Part shown: positions 17,916 to 27,421 of the stretch, piece after piece
Position numbering within the stretch: the stretch's first letter is position 1
Layout: every line of letters starts with the position of its first letter
Assembly: GCA_902619805.1 (NCBI GenBank)
Contig: CACNGC010000012.1
Span: 1-42,220, forward strand
Direction of reading: 5' to 3'
Source: an uncultured SAR116 cluster alpha proteobacterium
Lineage (GTDB): Bacteria > Pseudomonadota > Alphaproteobacteria > Puniceispirillales > Marisalimonadaceae
DNA: 42,220 bases
Notes under the pieces: model-generated
Seen by the model: only the letters and a program-made list of their open reading frames with translations
Told to the model about the DNA's origin: nothing
Databases searched by the model: none
Translations under genes and position numbers: made by a program

Positions 17916-20447
17916 TTAAAAATGAGACCTCAAAACAACTAAAGGCTTTGATATAATCAAACCAATCATTCTGAATAAACTAAATAAAGTGATTAAAAAT
18001 GGGACTAATAATGCCAAAACAAAAATCGTTTTGTAATCAACATTTATCTCAATATTGAATACATAATTTAATAAAATATAACTTACAAAAAATCCAATAA
18101 TTAGAGAAACAACTGATGAAATTAGACCTATTATGAAATATTCTTTAAACCAAAGATAGGCTACTCTTCTTGGAGTTGCACCTAGTATTTTTAAAATAGC
18201 AACTTCATATAATTTGTCTTTTTTTCCCACATCAATTATTCCTGATAGGACTATTATACCAGAAAAAAGAGTTATTAAAGCGATAGAATTTATAATAATA
18301 ATTAAAAGATTTAAAATTGAATTTATAGCTTTATAGCTTTCTTCAATAGATATAGATGAAATATTTGAAAATTCAGAAACTATTTTTTCAACAAAATTAT
18401 TATTTAGATTTTGTCCAACATTTTTTGTAGTTGCAATCCATGAATGAGGTGCATTTTCAATATTACTATTACTTAATATAAATACGAAATTAATATCCAT
18501 ATTCTCCCAAATGATTTCCCTTGTGTTAAAAATTTGAGCTTCAAAGTTTCTTCCAAGAATATTAAATTTAATTTTATCTCCAATTTTTAAATTCATACCT
18601 TTTGCAATTTTATCTCCAATAGAAACTAAAAGAGGTCCATCATAATTTTTAGGCCACCACTTACCAGAAATTAATTTAGTGTTTTTAGGCATTTCATTAC
18701 TCCAGGAAAATGCTCTATCTCTTCTTAATACCCATTCAACTTCTTTATTTACTTTCAAATCCTGAACTAATTGACCATTTATCTGCAGAATACGTCCTCT
18801 TAACATAGGCTGTGAGTTAAAATTGTTATCTCCTAAATATGATAAGGCGCTAGTCTTAATTTTTTCGATTTGCTGAGGCTGTATATCAATTAAAAAATGG
18901 CTTGGTGCTTGTTGATTAATTGCAATGGTAATTCTTTTATCAAGACTTGATTCAATAATATTTAAGGTAATTAAAAGTGATAGTCCTATACTAAAAGAAA
19001 TTACTATTGATCTTGCAAATGAGTTAACTTTCGTAATTTCTTTTCTAATGTATTCAAATGTTGTTCCTAATCTGAATTTAATTTTTGACAAAATATAAAA
19101 TTTTAAATTTGTTAATCCATATATAAACACAAAAGAACCTGTCATTGATATCAAAATATAAAATGATAATTTCTTATCATTAATCAAATTCATTGTTAAA
19201 ACACATAAAAAACATATTAATAGAAAAATTATAACCTTTATTTTATAAGATGATCTAATCAACGAATTCTCAGATGAGTTTCTTATTAATTCAATTGGCT
19301 TAATTTTATAAGTTTTTAAAAGAGGCAAGATAGTAAATAAAATACATGTAATTAAACCATATAAGAAACTAATAAAAATTGGTTCAAAAAAAATAGATGG
19401 TTCAAATGTATTAAAAATTTCCTGACTTATAATTGGTGAAAAGAAATATGGAATTGATATTCCTACTATTATAGCAGGTATAATACTTATTAAAAAAATG
19501 ATTATAATTTGATTAAGATATATGTTTAAAACTTTTGAATTTTTTGCTCCCAATGACTTCATGATAGCTATATTTTTAGTTTTCTTGATTATATAACCCT
19601 TAACACCGTTAGAAATTCCTACTCCAGAAATTAGTAGAGTTATCAAACCAACTAATGAAATGAATATTGAGGTTCTATCAACAAAATTATTAAAATTATT
19701 GGTAGTGTTTTCTATACTTCTTATAGAAACATTCGTTCCTTTTACTAAATCATTTAAGAATGCTAAATTAATTTTATTTTGATTGTTTGGAACAAATTTT
19801 ATTTTGTATTTTATCAATGAACCAGCTTTTATAAGACCTGTTTCAATTAGGGATTCTTTAGAAAGCAAAACTCTTGGACCAAACGTTGCAAAAGAAAACA
19901 TTCGATCCGGTTCTTTTTCTATTATCCCATCAATTTTAAACTTAGATTTACCTAAATTAATTAGATCACCAACGTTAATACCAAGTTGGTCTTTTAAAGA
20001 TTTATCAATTAAAATGTTTTTTGTATTTTTTTTAGTATTTAAAGACAGTTTAAGTTCTTGATTAGGAGAAATTACAACTTTACCAATTAATGGGTAATTA
20101 TTATCTACAGCTTTTAATTCTACAATACGACGCTTTATTTGAGATTGAGAGTTATAAGAAAGCATTGTTCTTAGCTCAATTATTTGAGTTGTCGCACCGT
20201 TTTCTTCTAACCATTTTTTTAAATTTTTTGGAAATTCTTGATAAGTAGTTGATAATTCAAAATTACCACCAAGCATCTCAGCTCTTTTACTCTTAATTTC
20301 AGATTTAAGGTTCTTAGAAATACTTCCAACTGCGGCAATTATAAAAACACCTAAAAATATTGAGGCAACAACAATTTTGAACTCATTGAAAGACCCACGT
20401 AATTCTCTAAAAGATAAAATTAAGTTTTTATAATTTTCTAGTAACAT
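17916..20447 (-). CDS. FtsX-like ABC transporter permease, YbbP type
   Basis: This 843-residue inner-membrane protein has an N-terminal helix, a large periplasmic MacB-like domain, and a first group of helices near 260-390 with the FtsX motif IAIMKSLGAKNSKVLNIYL. More helices and a second periplasmic domain follow, ending in a last FtsX group containing VAILKILGATPRRVAYLWF. The double FtsX arrangement and length fit YbbP. Its ATG directly follows the stop of the YbbA-type ATPase gene. The pair is divergent from a TesA-like esterase gene, the same association seen for ybbA-ybbP and tesA in many proteobacteria. The exported substrate is unknown, probably lipid-related. Confidence 0.9.
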   Translation of the reverse strand: MLLENYKNLILSFRELRGSFNEFKIVVASIFLGVFIIAAVGSISKNLKSEIKSKRAEMLGGNFELSTTYQEFPKNLKKWLEENGATTQIIELRTMLSYNSQSQIKRRIVELKAVDNNYPLIGKVVISPNQELKLSLNTKKNTKNILIDKSLKDQLGINVGDLINLGKSKFKIDGIIEKEPDRMFSFATFGPRVLLSKESLIETGLIKAGSLIKYKIKFVPNNQNKINLAFLNDLVKGTNVSIRSIENTTNNFNNFVDRTSIFISLVGLITLLISGVGISNGVKGYIIKKTKNIAIMKSLGAKNSKVLNIYLNQIIIIFLISIIPAIIVGISIPYFFSPIISQEIFNTFEPSIFFEPIFISFLYGLITCILFTILPLLKTYKIKPIELIRNSSENSLIRSSYKIKVIIFLLICFLCVLTMNLINDKKLSFYILISMTGSFVFIYGLTNLKFYILSKIKFRLGTTFEYIRKEITKVNSFARSIVISFSIGLSLLITLNIIESSLDKRITIAINQQAPSHFLIDIQPQQIEKIKTSALSYLGDNNFNSQPMLRGRILQINGQLVQDLKVNKEVEWVLRRDRAFSWSNEMPKNTKLISGKWWPKNYDGPLLVSIGDKIAKGMNLKIGDKIKFNILGRNFEAQIFNTREIIWENMDINFVFILSNSNIENAPHSWIATTKNVGQNLNNNFVEKIVSEFSNISSISIEESYKAINSILNLLIIIINSIALITLFSGIIVLSGIIDVGKKDKLYEVAILKILGATPRRVAYLWFKEYFIIGLISSVVSLIIGFFVSYILLNYVFNIEINVDYKTIFVLALLVPFLITLFSLFRMIGLIISKPLVVLRSHF

Positions 20448-21140
20448 TTAGATTACTTGTTCCACTATTAAGCCATTATCAATTTTTATAATTCTATCGC
20501 ATAATTTTGCCACAGATTTGTCATGAGTAACCAAAATTAATGTGGACCCAAAATCTTTTTTTAATTTGAAAAGTAACTTAATTACATCTTCACTATTTCT
20601 TTTATCTAAATTCCCAGTTGGTTCATCAGCGATTAAAATTTCTGGATTTGATATTAATGATCTTGCTATAGCAACTCTTTGCTGTTCTCCACCAGATAGT
20701 TGGTGGGGATAGTGAAAGATTCTATTTTTCAATCCAACTGCAGTTAATAGCTCTATTGCCATTTTATTATTTCTAAAACTTCCTGCAATCTCAATTGGTA
20801 AATTAACATTTTCAAGAGCGGTCATTGAAGGCAACAAATTGAATGCTTGAAAAATAACTCCGATATTTTTAGATCTATATATTGCCAAGTCATCTTCGTT
20901 TAAATTATGTATAGGTGAATTTTTAAAAAAAATTTCTCCTTTAGTTATCAGTTCCAAACCAGCAATACACATAACTAAAGTAGATTTACCTGCTCCACTT
21001 TCTCCAATAATACCAACACTTTCATTTTTAAAGATTTTTAGATTTATACCTTTTAAGACGTTGATTGTTTCAAACGCACTTTTTAGATCTACATGAATAT
21101 TTTCTAATTCAATCAGTTTTTTTTTATTTTCATTTTTCAT
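20448..21140 (-). CDS. ABC transporter ATP-binding protein, YbbA/LolD-like
   Basis: This 230-residue ABC ATPase has Walker A GESGAGKST near 43-51, Q-loop FQAFNLLPSMTALENV, signature LSGGEQQRVAIARSL, Walker B ILIADEPTGNLD and switch His in LVTHD. It is of the MacB/LolD/YbbA type that works with FtsX-fold permeases. The coupled YbbP-type permease follows immediately. A 76-bp divergent promoter region separates it from the esterase gene. Confidence 0.93.
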   Translation of the reverse strand: MKNENKKKLIELENIHVDLKSAFETINVLKGINLKIFKNESVGIIGESGAGKSTLVMCIAGLELITKGEIFFKNSPIHNLNEDDLAIYRSKNIGVIFQAFNLLPSMTALENVNLPIEIAGSFRNNKMAIELLTAVGLKNRIFHYPHQLSGGEQQRVAIARSLISNPEILIADEPTGNLDKRNSEDVIKLLFKLKKDFGSTLILVTHDKSVAKLCDRIIKIDNGLIVEQVI

Positions 21141-21216
21141 TTTAAATGTCTTTAAAAAATTTATGTTTTTGAAAAAATAATCTTTCTAAAAAAAATTAAT
21201 CAGGTTAAATAAAATT

Positions 21217-21846
21217 ATGAAATTTATAATTAGATTATTTTCTATATTAATTATTACATTTTGTTATATAGAACTTGCTTACTCAAAAACAACAAAAATC
21301 ATAATTTTTGGAGATAGTTTAATTGCTGGATATGGATTAGTTGTTGAAGATAATTTTGTAAATCAATTAAAGCTTAAAACTATAGAAAACAAAATAAACA
21401 ACTTAACTTTATTCAACAGTGGTGTTTCAGGAGAAACATCTACAGGTTTATCAAATAGATATAAATGGGTTCTTGAAGATAATTATGACGGTGTAATTAT
21501 TCTGATTGGTGCAAATGATGCGTTAAGAGGTATTGATCCAAGCATAACAAGTCAAAATATCGAAAAAATTTTAAGTTATTTAAAAGAAAAACAAATTCCA
21601 ACCATGCTAATTGGTATGAAAGCACCCAATAATTTAGGAGAAATATATGTAAATGAGTTTAATGCAATATATCCTAAGCTATCAAAAAAATATGATACAG
21701 CCTATTACCCTTTTTTCCTAAAAGATGTTGCTCTGAAGCCTTCATTAAATCAAAGAGATATGATTCATCCTAACAAAAAAGGCGTGAAAATAATAGTAAA
21801 CAATTTTTTCCCATACTTCTTAGAATTTTATGAGAGTTTGAAATAA
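21217..21846 (+). CDS. TesA-like SGNH esterase / lysophospholipase
   Basis: This 209-residue protein begins with a signal peptide (hydrophobic stretch to about residue 23, AYSK). The SGNH blocks follow in order: catalytic Ser in IFGDSLIAGYG, Gly in NSGVSGETS, Asn in GANDALRG, and Asp/His in DMIHPNKKG. This is the arylesterase/TesA/lysophospholipase L1 family, acting on acyl esters in the periplasm. It is divergent from the YbbA-YbbP genes, the conserved partner arrangement. Confidence 0.93.
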   Translation: MKFIIRLFSILIITFCYIELAYSKTTKIIIFGDSLIAGYGLVVEDNFVNQLKLKTIENKINNLTLFNSGVSGETSTGLSNRYKWVLEDNYDGVIILIGANDALRGIDPSITSQNIEKILSYLKEKQIPTMLIGMKAPNNLGEIYVNEFNAIYPKLSKKYDTAYYPFFLKDVALKPSLNQRDMIHPNKKGVKIIVNNFFPYFLEFYESLK

Positions 21847-22020
21847 TTACCGTCTAAAGATCAAAAACCTTACTAAACGCAATAAACCTCTTAAAGCTAT
21901 TGATCTAAAAAATGGATTGTTAACTAAAATTTTTAACTTATTTCTTATTTCGGGTAAATTGTTTTTAAATAACCACAATAATACAAATATAAAAATAAAA
22001 ATTAATATTGTTTTAATCAT
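21847..22020 (-). CDS. Small single-pass membrane protein (57 aa)
   Basis: A 57-codon frame starts with a long hydrophobic helix (MIKTILIFIFIFVLLWLF) followed by a basic tail ending RLVRFLIFRR. Its ATG overlaps the stop of the hydratase gene as ATGA, which strongly supports real translation. No family is recognised. Confidence 0.6.
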   Translation of the reverse strand: MIKTILIFIFIFVLLWLFKNNLPEIRNKLKILVNNPFFRSIALRGLLRLVRFLIFRR

Positions 22021-22781
22021 TTTAAATTAAGGCTAATTTCACCCAATTCACCAAAATTAGCAGTCACAATATCACCTGTAACAACCGGTATTGGTTTGGA
22101 GCATGTTCCTGTTGATACTATCATATCTTTTTCAAGTAAAATATTATTTTGAGATAATTCGTTCACCAACCAAGTTAATGCAATTCTAGGATCACCTAAT
22201 ACGTTAGATCCAATCCCTTGATGTGTAAATTTTGAATTTGATATTGAAACTTTATGATTAAAAAAATCTATGTCTTTCCAGACCATATCAACAGGTTTAG
22301 AAATAACAAATTGATCAGCACATGCATTATCAGCAATAAGACTTAGTTCTCCAACTGAAGAGAAGTTATTGAACCTGGAGTCAGGCAATTCAATTGCTAA
22401 ATGTAAGGTTTCAACTAATTCCATTACTTCTTTAACTTTGTAATATGAGATATTAGGTTTTATTTCAGTTCCAATCTTAAAAGCAAATTCAGGTTCAGCA
22501 ACTGCCATCTGATTATTTCCTAATTTTAGATTACTGTTTGGAAATTTTGCCTTATCTTTGAAAATTCTACCTGCTAAAGGGCCTGAAACTCCTATATGAT
22601 TTTGACCATCTTTGCTAGTGGCTGCTATTTTCCAACCTAATATTTTGTTTTCACTTACAATTTCAATTTGTTCTTGAATTTTATAAGCCTCTTTTCGAGA
22701 ATTAGGCTTCATTTTTTCTGACAAAGGACCTAATTTTTTACCTTCATTCCAACTTTTCCAAATTAATTTTGCAACTTCCAT
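22017..22781 (-). CDS. 2-keto-4-pentenoate hydratase-like protein (FAH superfamily)
   Basis: This 254-residue protein of the fumarylacetoacetate hydrolase superfamily, MhpD/hydratase branch, has the N-terminal AYKIQEQ, GWKIAATS and the metal-binding AEPEFAFKIG. ELPDSRFNN and the C-terminal SNVLGDPRIALTWLVNEL with PVVTGDIVTANFGELGEISL also fit. Relatives hydrate 2-hydroxypenta-2,4-dienoate or decarboxylate 2-oxo acids in aromatic meta-cleavage pathways. No other such gene is nearby, so the substrate is uncertain. Confidence 0.87.
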   Translation of the reverse strand: MEVAKLIWKSWNEGKKLGPLSEKMKPNSRKEAYKIQEQIEIVSENKILGWKIAATSKDGQNHIGVSGPLAGRIFKDKAKFPNSNLKLGNNQMAVAEPEFAFKIGTEIKPNISYYKVKEVMELVETLHLAIELPDSRFNNFSSVGELSLIADNACADQFVISKPVDMVWKDIDFFNHKVSISNSKFTHQGIGSNVLGDPRIALTWLVNELSQNNILLEKDMIVSTGTCSKPIPVVTGDIVTANFGELGEISLNLK

Positions 22782-22811
22782 TTATATAAAATTCCTTACA
22801 AATCAATAATC

Positions 22812-23314
22812 TTAATTATTTTTCGATTTTTCCCAAATAGTGATATCTTGTGGTATAGGAGGCAAAGGTGAAGATCCCATCATCTCTGCAATTATTCCTA
22901 TATGATAACCACCATGCATGACGATATGAGAAATGATCATAGATCTTGAAATTAAAACTTTATTACCACCTATTAATTCACATTCAACTTTTTCATTTAA
23001 ATCTTGTTCACTTAGGTTATTTGTATATTTTTTTATCTCTATCTCTTCATTTTTTTTAGCTCCCAAAGATCTCTAATATTTTCGTGCAAAATTGTTTGAA
23101 GATTATTTAATGAATGTTTCTGTTTCTTCATATTGGCTAACCAGATTTTGTCTATAACTAGTAAATGATTTAATGAATTTCTTATACTATTCATAAAAGA
23201 TTTACGTTGCTTATTAATTTCATCGACAGACAGTGTGATTATTGTCTTAAAAAACTCATTATTTGCCCAACTATTATAATCCAATAAATTTAAAAGATAT
23301 TCTTTTTCTTTCAT
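22812..23314 (-). pseudogene. DinB-family protein, frameshifted at an A8 tract
   Basis: Two overlapping frames join into one DinB-like four-helix protein of about 167 residues. The N-terminal half (23314 to about 23057) has LLDYNSWANNEFF and NHLLVIDKIWLANM. The C-terminal half has ISRSMIISHIVMHGGYHIGIIAEMM, the typical DinB metal-His helix. The frame is lost in a run of eight A on the minus strand (23050-23057); nine A would restore a continuous reading. This may be a sequencing or assembly error or a true frameshift. DinB proteins are probably metal-dependent thiol transferases or hydrolases. Confidence 0.8.
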
Positions 23315-23336
23315 TTAAAAATTCCCTAAATAATTT

Positions 23337-23501
23337 TTATTTATTTTTATCATTAAAGTTTTTGAATAGTATTTTATACAAACTTGATTTTGAGCTACTT
23401 TGAATATTCCACTTTTTTTTCAACAATCTATAAAGATATAAACACCCTATACCTATCAATAAATATAAAATAGCTGATGGATCTTCCATGGATATACTCA
23501 T
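23337..23501 (-). CDS. Small membrane protein (54 aa)
   Basis: A 54-codon frame beginning MSISMEDPSAILYLLIGIG has one central hydrophobic helix and a basic tail. It lies just upstream of the DinB-like gene on the same strand. It is supported only by its open frame, composition and position. No family is recognised. Confidence 0.45.
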   Translation of the reverse strand: MSISMEDPSAILYLLIGIGCLYLYRLLKKKWNIQSSSKSSLYKILFKNFNDKNK

Positions 23502-23680
23502 AATAAAATTTTTATTATTTTAATTTCATATTTTAACTAGGTTTAGTCAAGAAAACTATATATCAAAATTGTTTGCTTTGTTTGATATTTAATTATTATT
23601 TTAAAAAAAATATCGTAAGTAATTTTTAAAGTTCATTTAGTTAAGCTGTATTTTTTATTATTTTATGATATTTATAATAT

Positions 23681-23758
23681 ATGAAAATTATAGTCGGAAT
23701 ATTTTTGTTTTTTTGTGTTCTGAACATAGCTATGTATTCAATGTCCTTTTTTGGTTAA
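23681..23758 (+). CDS. Possible 25-aa hydrophobic peptide
   Basis: ATG at 23681 opens a frame MKIIVGIFLFFCVLNIAMYS ending in MSFFG, almost entirely hydrophobic after a Lys. It converges with and overlaps the 3' end of the MATE gene. It is supported only by a start codon and composition; chance is quite possible in AT-rich DNA. Confidence 0.2.
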   Translation: MKIIVGIFLFFCVLNIAMYSMSFFG

Positions 23759-25094
23759 TTTCTGATTTCCAATCTCGACCTAACATACATAAACCTAAAC
23801 CAATACCAGTAATCCCAAGACCAAAAGAAACTGCATAAAATATTGAGTTTATTGACCATGAAAATTTTATAGCTAAGTAACAAATAATGGATACAGACAA
23901 AAATCTAATCACCCCTACCAAAACAGGATAAAAAATCTTACCTGTTCCTTGACTAGCAAAATACAATGTTTGCCCAGCTGCAAAGAAACAGTAAAATGGT
24001 CCAACAATAATTAAATAAAGAATTGCTGATTGTTTTGATAAAAAATTAGTTTGAAAATTATCTAGCCATAATTCCGGATAAAACGATACAATTCCACTGA
24101 TAATTCCCACTACTAAAAATGAAATAATCGCTCCTACCCACGCTATGTTTCTTGCTCTATTAATCTGATTTGCCCCAGCGTTTATTCCAACTGTCGCTGT
24201 AAGAACAGATCCAATTCCAAAAACTAATGGAGTAATTATAATCTCTAATCTACTACCTAGACCGTAACCGGCAAGAGCGTCTACACCATAATAACTTACT
24301 GTAGCTGTAACCACGCCGACTGTTCCTGCTATTGTAGTACTATTTATTAGCCCTCCAACACCTACTTTCATTATATCTAAAAATGATTCTTTATTAAGTG
24401 GATAAGGACATAGTTTTACAATATTTTGTTTGAACTTAATATAAAAGTACAAATATATTACCATAATAAAATGTGATAAAATCATAGCAATTGCAGGTCC
24501 CACTATTCCAAGATTTGGAAACCCAAACCAGCCTAATGTTAAAGCTCCTGCTAAAAATATTTGTAAAAAGCAACCTGAAATTTGAACTATTGCTGGAATA
24601 ACAAATTCACCAATAGCTCTTAAAACTGCTGAGAGAATATATAATAACCAAGTAAATACAGCACCACCAAAAGCAATTTGTGAAAAGTTAACAGCTCCTT
24701 CTAAAACATCATTGTCACCTCCCATTGACATAAAAATATACTTTGGAAATAAAACAAAAATAACCGAGTAAATTATAGACATTGAAATACCAATCAAAAC
24801 CGCATGCCAAATTGCTAAATTAGCACTTTCGATTAAATTTGCTCCCAAAAATCTTGAAATAGAAGAAGTACTTGCACCACCAATTGCACCTGCTGACATC
24901 ATTTGCATTAATGTTATAAATGGGAAAACTAAAGCTAGACTAGCTAATGACACATTTCCTAGTTTCGATACAAAATATGCATCAGAAATTACGATTAATA
25001 CCATTGAAATACCAGTTATAGAATTCGGCAATGAAAGTTTACAGATCATTTTTAGAACTGGTCCATTGAGAATTAAATCAAGATTATTTTTCAT
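23730..25094 (-). CDS. MATE family efflux transporter
   Basis: This 454-residue protein has about twelve hydrophobic helices in the two-fold MATE layout. It begins NGPVLKMICKLSLPNSITGI, continues with SDAYFVSKLG and a SAGAIGGASTSSISRFLGA segment, and repeats the pattern in the second half (GLGSRLEIIITPLVFGIGSVLTATVGINAGANQ, shown here only as a location near residues 270-305). MATE pumps expel cationic compounds using Na+ or H+ gradients. Confidence 0.93.
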   Translation of the reverse strand: MKNNLDLILNGPVLKMICKLSLPNSITGISMVLIVISDAYFVSKLGNVSLASLALVFPFITLMQMMSAGAIGGASTSSISRFLGANLIESANLAIWHAVLIGISMSIIYSVIFVLFPKYIFMSMGGDNDVLEGAVNFSQIAFGGAVFTWLLYILSAVLRAIGEFVIPAIVQISGCFLQIFLAGALTLGWFGFPNLGIVGPAIAMILSHFIMVIYLYFYIKFKQNIVKLCPYPLNKESFLDIMKVGVGGLINSTTIAGTVGVVTATVSYYGVDALAGYGLGSRLEIIITPLVFGIGSVLTATVGINAGANQINRARNIAWVGAIISFLVVGIISGIVSFYPELWLDNFQTNFLSKQSAILYLIIVGPFYCFFAAGQTLYFASQGTGKIFYPVLVGVIRFLSVSIICYLAIKFSWSINSIFYAVSFGLGITGIGLGLCMLGRDWKSEINQKRTLNT

Positions 25095-25132
25095 AAATAA
25101 AAACTATTAGAGTATTATAATGGTTATGAATA

Positions 25133-26113
25133 TTATTCAGATAAAGAAGGACATCTGCCTTCAGATTTAAGTATTTCAAAGGCTCTAAAGGTATTTTCAA
25201 TTCCTTTTCTAATAGAAATTGAAGGATAATTACCTATGTGATTTCTAAGAGGTAAATCATCTAAATCTGGAGGAAAAGGAAAAAATTTATCAACACAACT
25301 TACATTTGCTTCTTTACTCAATTCTTTGATTAATGACAATCCATATTCAATAGTCTCACAGCTACCATTTAAATTAAATACATGCGAACCAGTTAAATCT
25401 TTATTCACTGACGTTATGAATGCTATCGCTGCCTCACCTGCATATAACCAGCTATATTTTCCATTAAATGGAATTTCGTATTTTTTATCCAATGCAGCAG
25501 CTTGAATGGCCAAAGTATTTTTTGAGCTCATACCTTGATCTCTTGCTAAGCCGTATACAATGTTGGGCCTAATACCTATTGAAGGCACTTGCCAATCTGA
25601 CCAGTATATGAAAGCTGTGTGTTCATTTGCTAATTTGTATGCTCCATAAAGGGTTTCCTTCCATGGACCATTTGGAGGAAATCCCAGAGCTGCTACTGAA
25701 GATGCATAAACTGTTCTTTTAATATTTGCTTTTTTTGCAATTTCTAAAATATTTATAGTGCCTTCAACATTTACACGAGCACCTAAAGCAGGATTTTCTG
25801 CACAAAAAGGAACTTGAAGACCTGCCAAATGAATAATGGCACTTGGTTTATAACTAGTTATGATTTTACTCAGTTTTTCAAGATGAGTAATGTCACATAT
25901 CTTCCAATCAATTTTTTTGGTATCATTTCCAAGAAGAAGTTCCAATCGATCTTTATTATCAGATAAATCTACAGCTATACAGGGAATTTGTGATCTATGG
26001 AGTATTGTTAAAACCCAAGCCGCTATACAACCTCCTGCACCCGTAACAACAACAGGACCATCAAAACTATTTTTTTTTATAAGTAAATCATCCGTTAAAA
26101 AGTCTAGATTCAT
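25133..26113 (-). CDS. NAD-dependent epimerase/dehydratase (extended SDR)
   Basis: This 326-residue extended SDR has the cofactor motif VVTGAGGCIAAW near 22-33, a conserved IIHLAG, catalytic Ser in VYASSVAALG, and YGAYK for YxxxK. GIRPNIVYG follows. The family acts on sugar nucleotides or other hydroxy compounds. It is followed on the same strand by the MATE gene (38 bp) and preceded by the epoxide hydrolase gene. The specific substrate is unknown. Confidence 0.88.
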   Translation of the reverse strand: MNLDFLTDDLLIKKNSFDGPVVVTGAGGCIAAWVLTILHRSQIPCIAVDLSDNKDRLELLLGNDTKKIDWKICDITHLEKLSKIITSYKPSAIIHLAGLQVPFCAENPALGARVNVEGTINILEIAKKANIKRTVYASSVAALGFPPNGPWKETLYGAYKLANEHTAFIYWSDWQVPSIGIRPNIVYGLARDQGMSSKNTLAIQAAALDKKYEIPFNGKYSWLYAGEAAIAFITSVNKDLTGSHVFNLNGSCETIEYGLSLIKELSKEANVSCVDKFFPFPPDLDDLPLRNHIGNYPSISIRKGIENTFRAFEILKSEGRCPSLSE

Positions 26114-26178
26114 TTTAATGCTCGCATAATAATATTTAAATTAAGACTGGCACATAGAAGAAGATTAATAAATACAAT

Positions 26179-27315
26179 TTATAAAACTTTTTTTACAAAA
26201 TTGTTAATATCCAATGCTATCTCTAGAGGTTTTTCCATTGCTGCAAAATGCCCTCCAGATTTATGGGATGACCACATAACAATATTTTTATAATATTGTG
26301 AAGCAAGACTTAATGGAGGTGAAAAAATTTCCTTTGGAAACTCACTATATCCCATTGGGGATAATATTGGCTCATCCTTACTAATTGGCCAATCTGACCT
26401 ATGCCTGATATAATAAGGCCAAAATGAAGCGCCAATACATCCAGTTATCCAATATAGGGTAATGTTAGCTAACATTTTATCTATATTGATTTTTGAAAAT
26501 AAATCGCCATCATGATCTATCCAGGTATAAAATTTTTCACTTATATATGAACATAATGATACAGGAGAAGCGTTAAGTGTATGAGCTAGAGTAAAAGGTT
26601 TAGTCCCTTGTAATTGCTGATAACCAGATTCAAATTGAAGAAAGTTCTTTAATTTTTGATAATATCTTTTTTCTTCATTATTATTTGGCATCTTATCTAA
26701 CCCTCTTGGCAGAGGTAACAAGTTTAAATGAATACCCTTAACTGATTTGGAATCATTTTTAGACATTATTGAAGCAATAAAAGACCCTAAATCTCCACCT
26801 TGTACAAAATAATTTTCATACCCCAAATTTTTCATAAGTGTTAAAAAATGATTGGAAATTTCTACTAGATCCATTGGTTTTTGATCAGTAAAAAAAGAAT
26901 AGCCTACATTTGGTAAAGAAGGAATTACAATATCAAAAGGCTGACATCCAAGTAAATTATGATCTTTGGGATTTGTTAACAAAGGTATTAAATCAAAGAA
27001 TTCAAATATCGATCCTGGCCATCCGTGAATAAGCAATAATGGTAAAGCATTTTTTTTTGGTGATTTAATATGTAAAAAATGAGTTTTTATGCCTTCATCA
27101 ATAAAATAAAATTGATTAAATGAATTTAGTTCTTTCTCGGATTTTTCCCATGAAAATTTATTTTTCCAATAATCTAAAATATAAGCAAGTCTATTATATG
27201 TAATACCCGCATCCTTATTAAAATCTGGTGCCCAATCTATAATTCTACTATTAAAAATTTGTAATTTAAGATTTTCTATTACTTTTGAATTTGTAACTGA
27301 AACAAATTTTTCCAT
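26179..27315 (-). CDS. Epoxide hydrolase, EHN-domain alpha/beta-hydrolase
   Basis: This 378-residue protein has the N-terminal EHN domain of microsomal-type epoxide hydrolases (about 20-85, DWAPDFNKDAGITYN and YWKNKFSWEKSE). The alpha/beta-hydrolase fold follows with HGWPG at 97-101, nucleophile Asp175 in VQGGDLGSF, and the catalytic His near 356 in SGGHFAAMEKP. It should open epoxides to diols in the cytoplasm. It is upstream of the epimerase gene on the same strand. Confidence 0.92.
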   Translation of the reverse strand: MEKFVSVTNSKVIENLKLQIFNSRIIDWAPDFNKDAGITYNRLAYILDYWKNKFSWEKSEKELNSFNQFYFIDEGIKTHFLHIKSPKKNALPLLLIHGWPGSIFEFFDLIPLLTNPKDHNLLGCQPFDIVIPSLPNVGYSFFTDQKPMDLVEISNHFLTLMKNLGYENYFVQGGDLGSFIASIMSKNDSKSVKGIHLNLLPLPRGLDKMPNNNEEKRYYQKLKNFLQFESGYQQLQGTKPFTLAHTLNASPVSLCSYISEKFYTWIDHDGDLFSKINIDKMLANITLYWITGCIGASFWPYYIRHRSDWPISKDEPILSPMGYSEFPKEIFSPPLSLASQYYKNIVMWSSHKSGGHFAAMEKPLEIALDINNFVKKVL

Positions 27316-27421
27316 AATTTATCCAACTCTTATTTTTTAAAAAAATATTTACATTATAATTATTGTTTTTCAAAAAAAAACTACCAAATATAAGCATGTC
27401 CAATTAATTAATAAAATAAAA

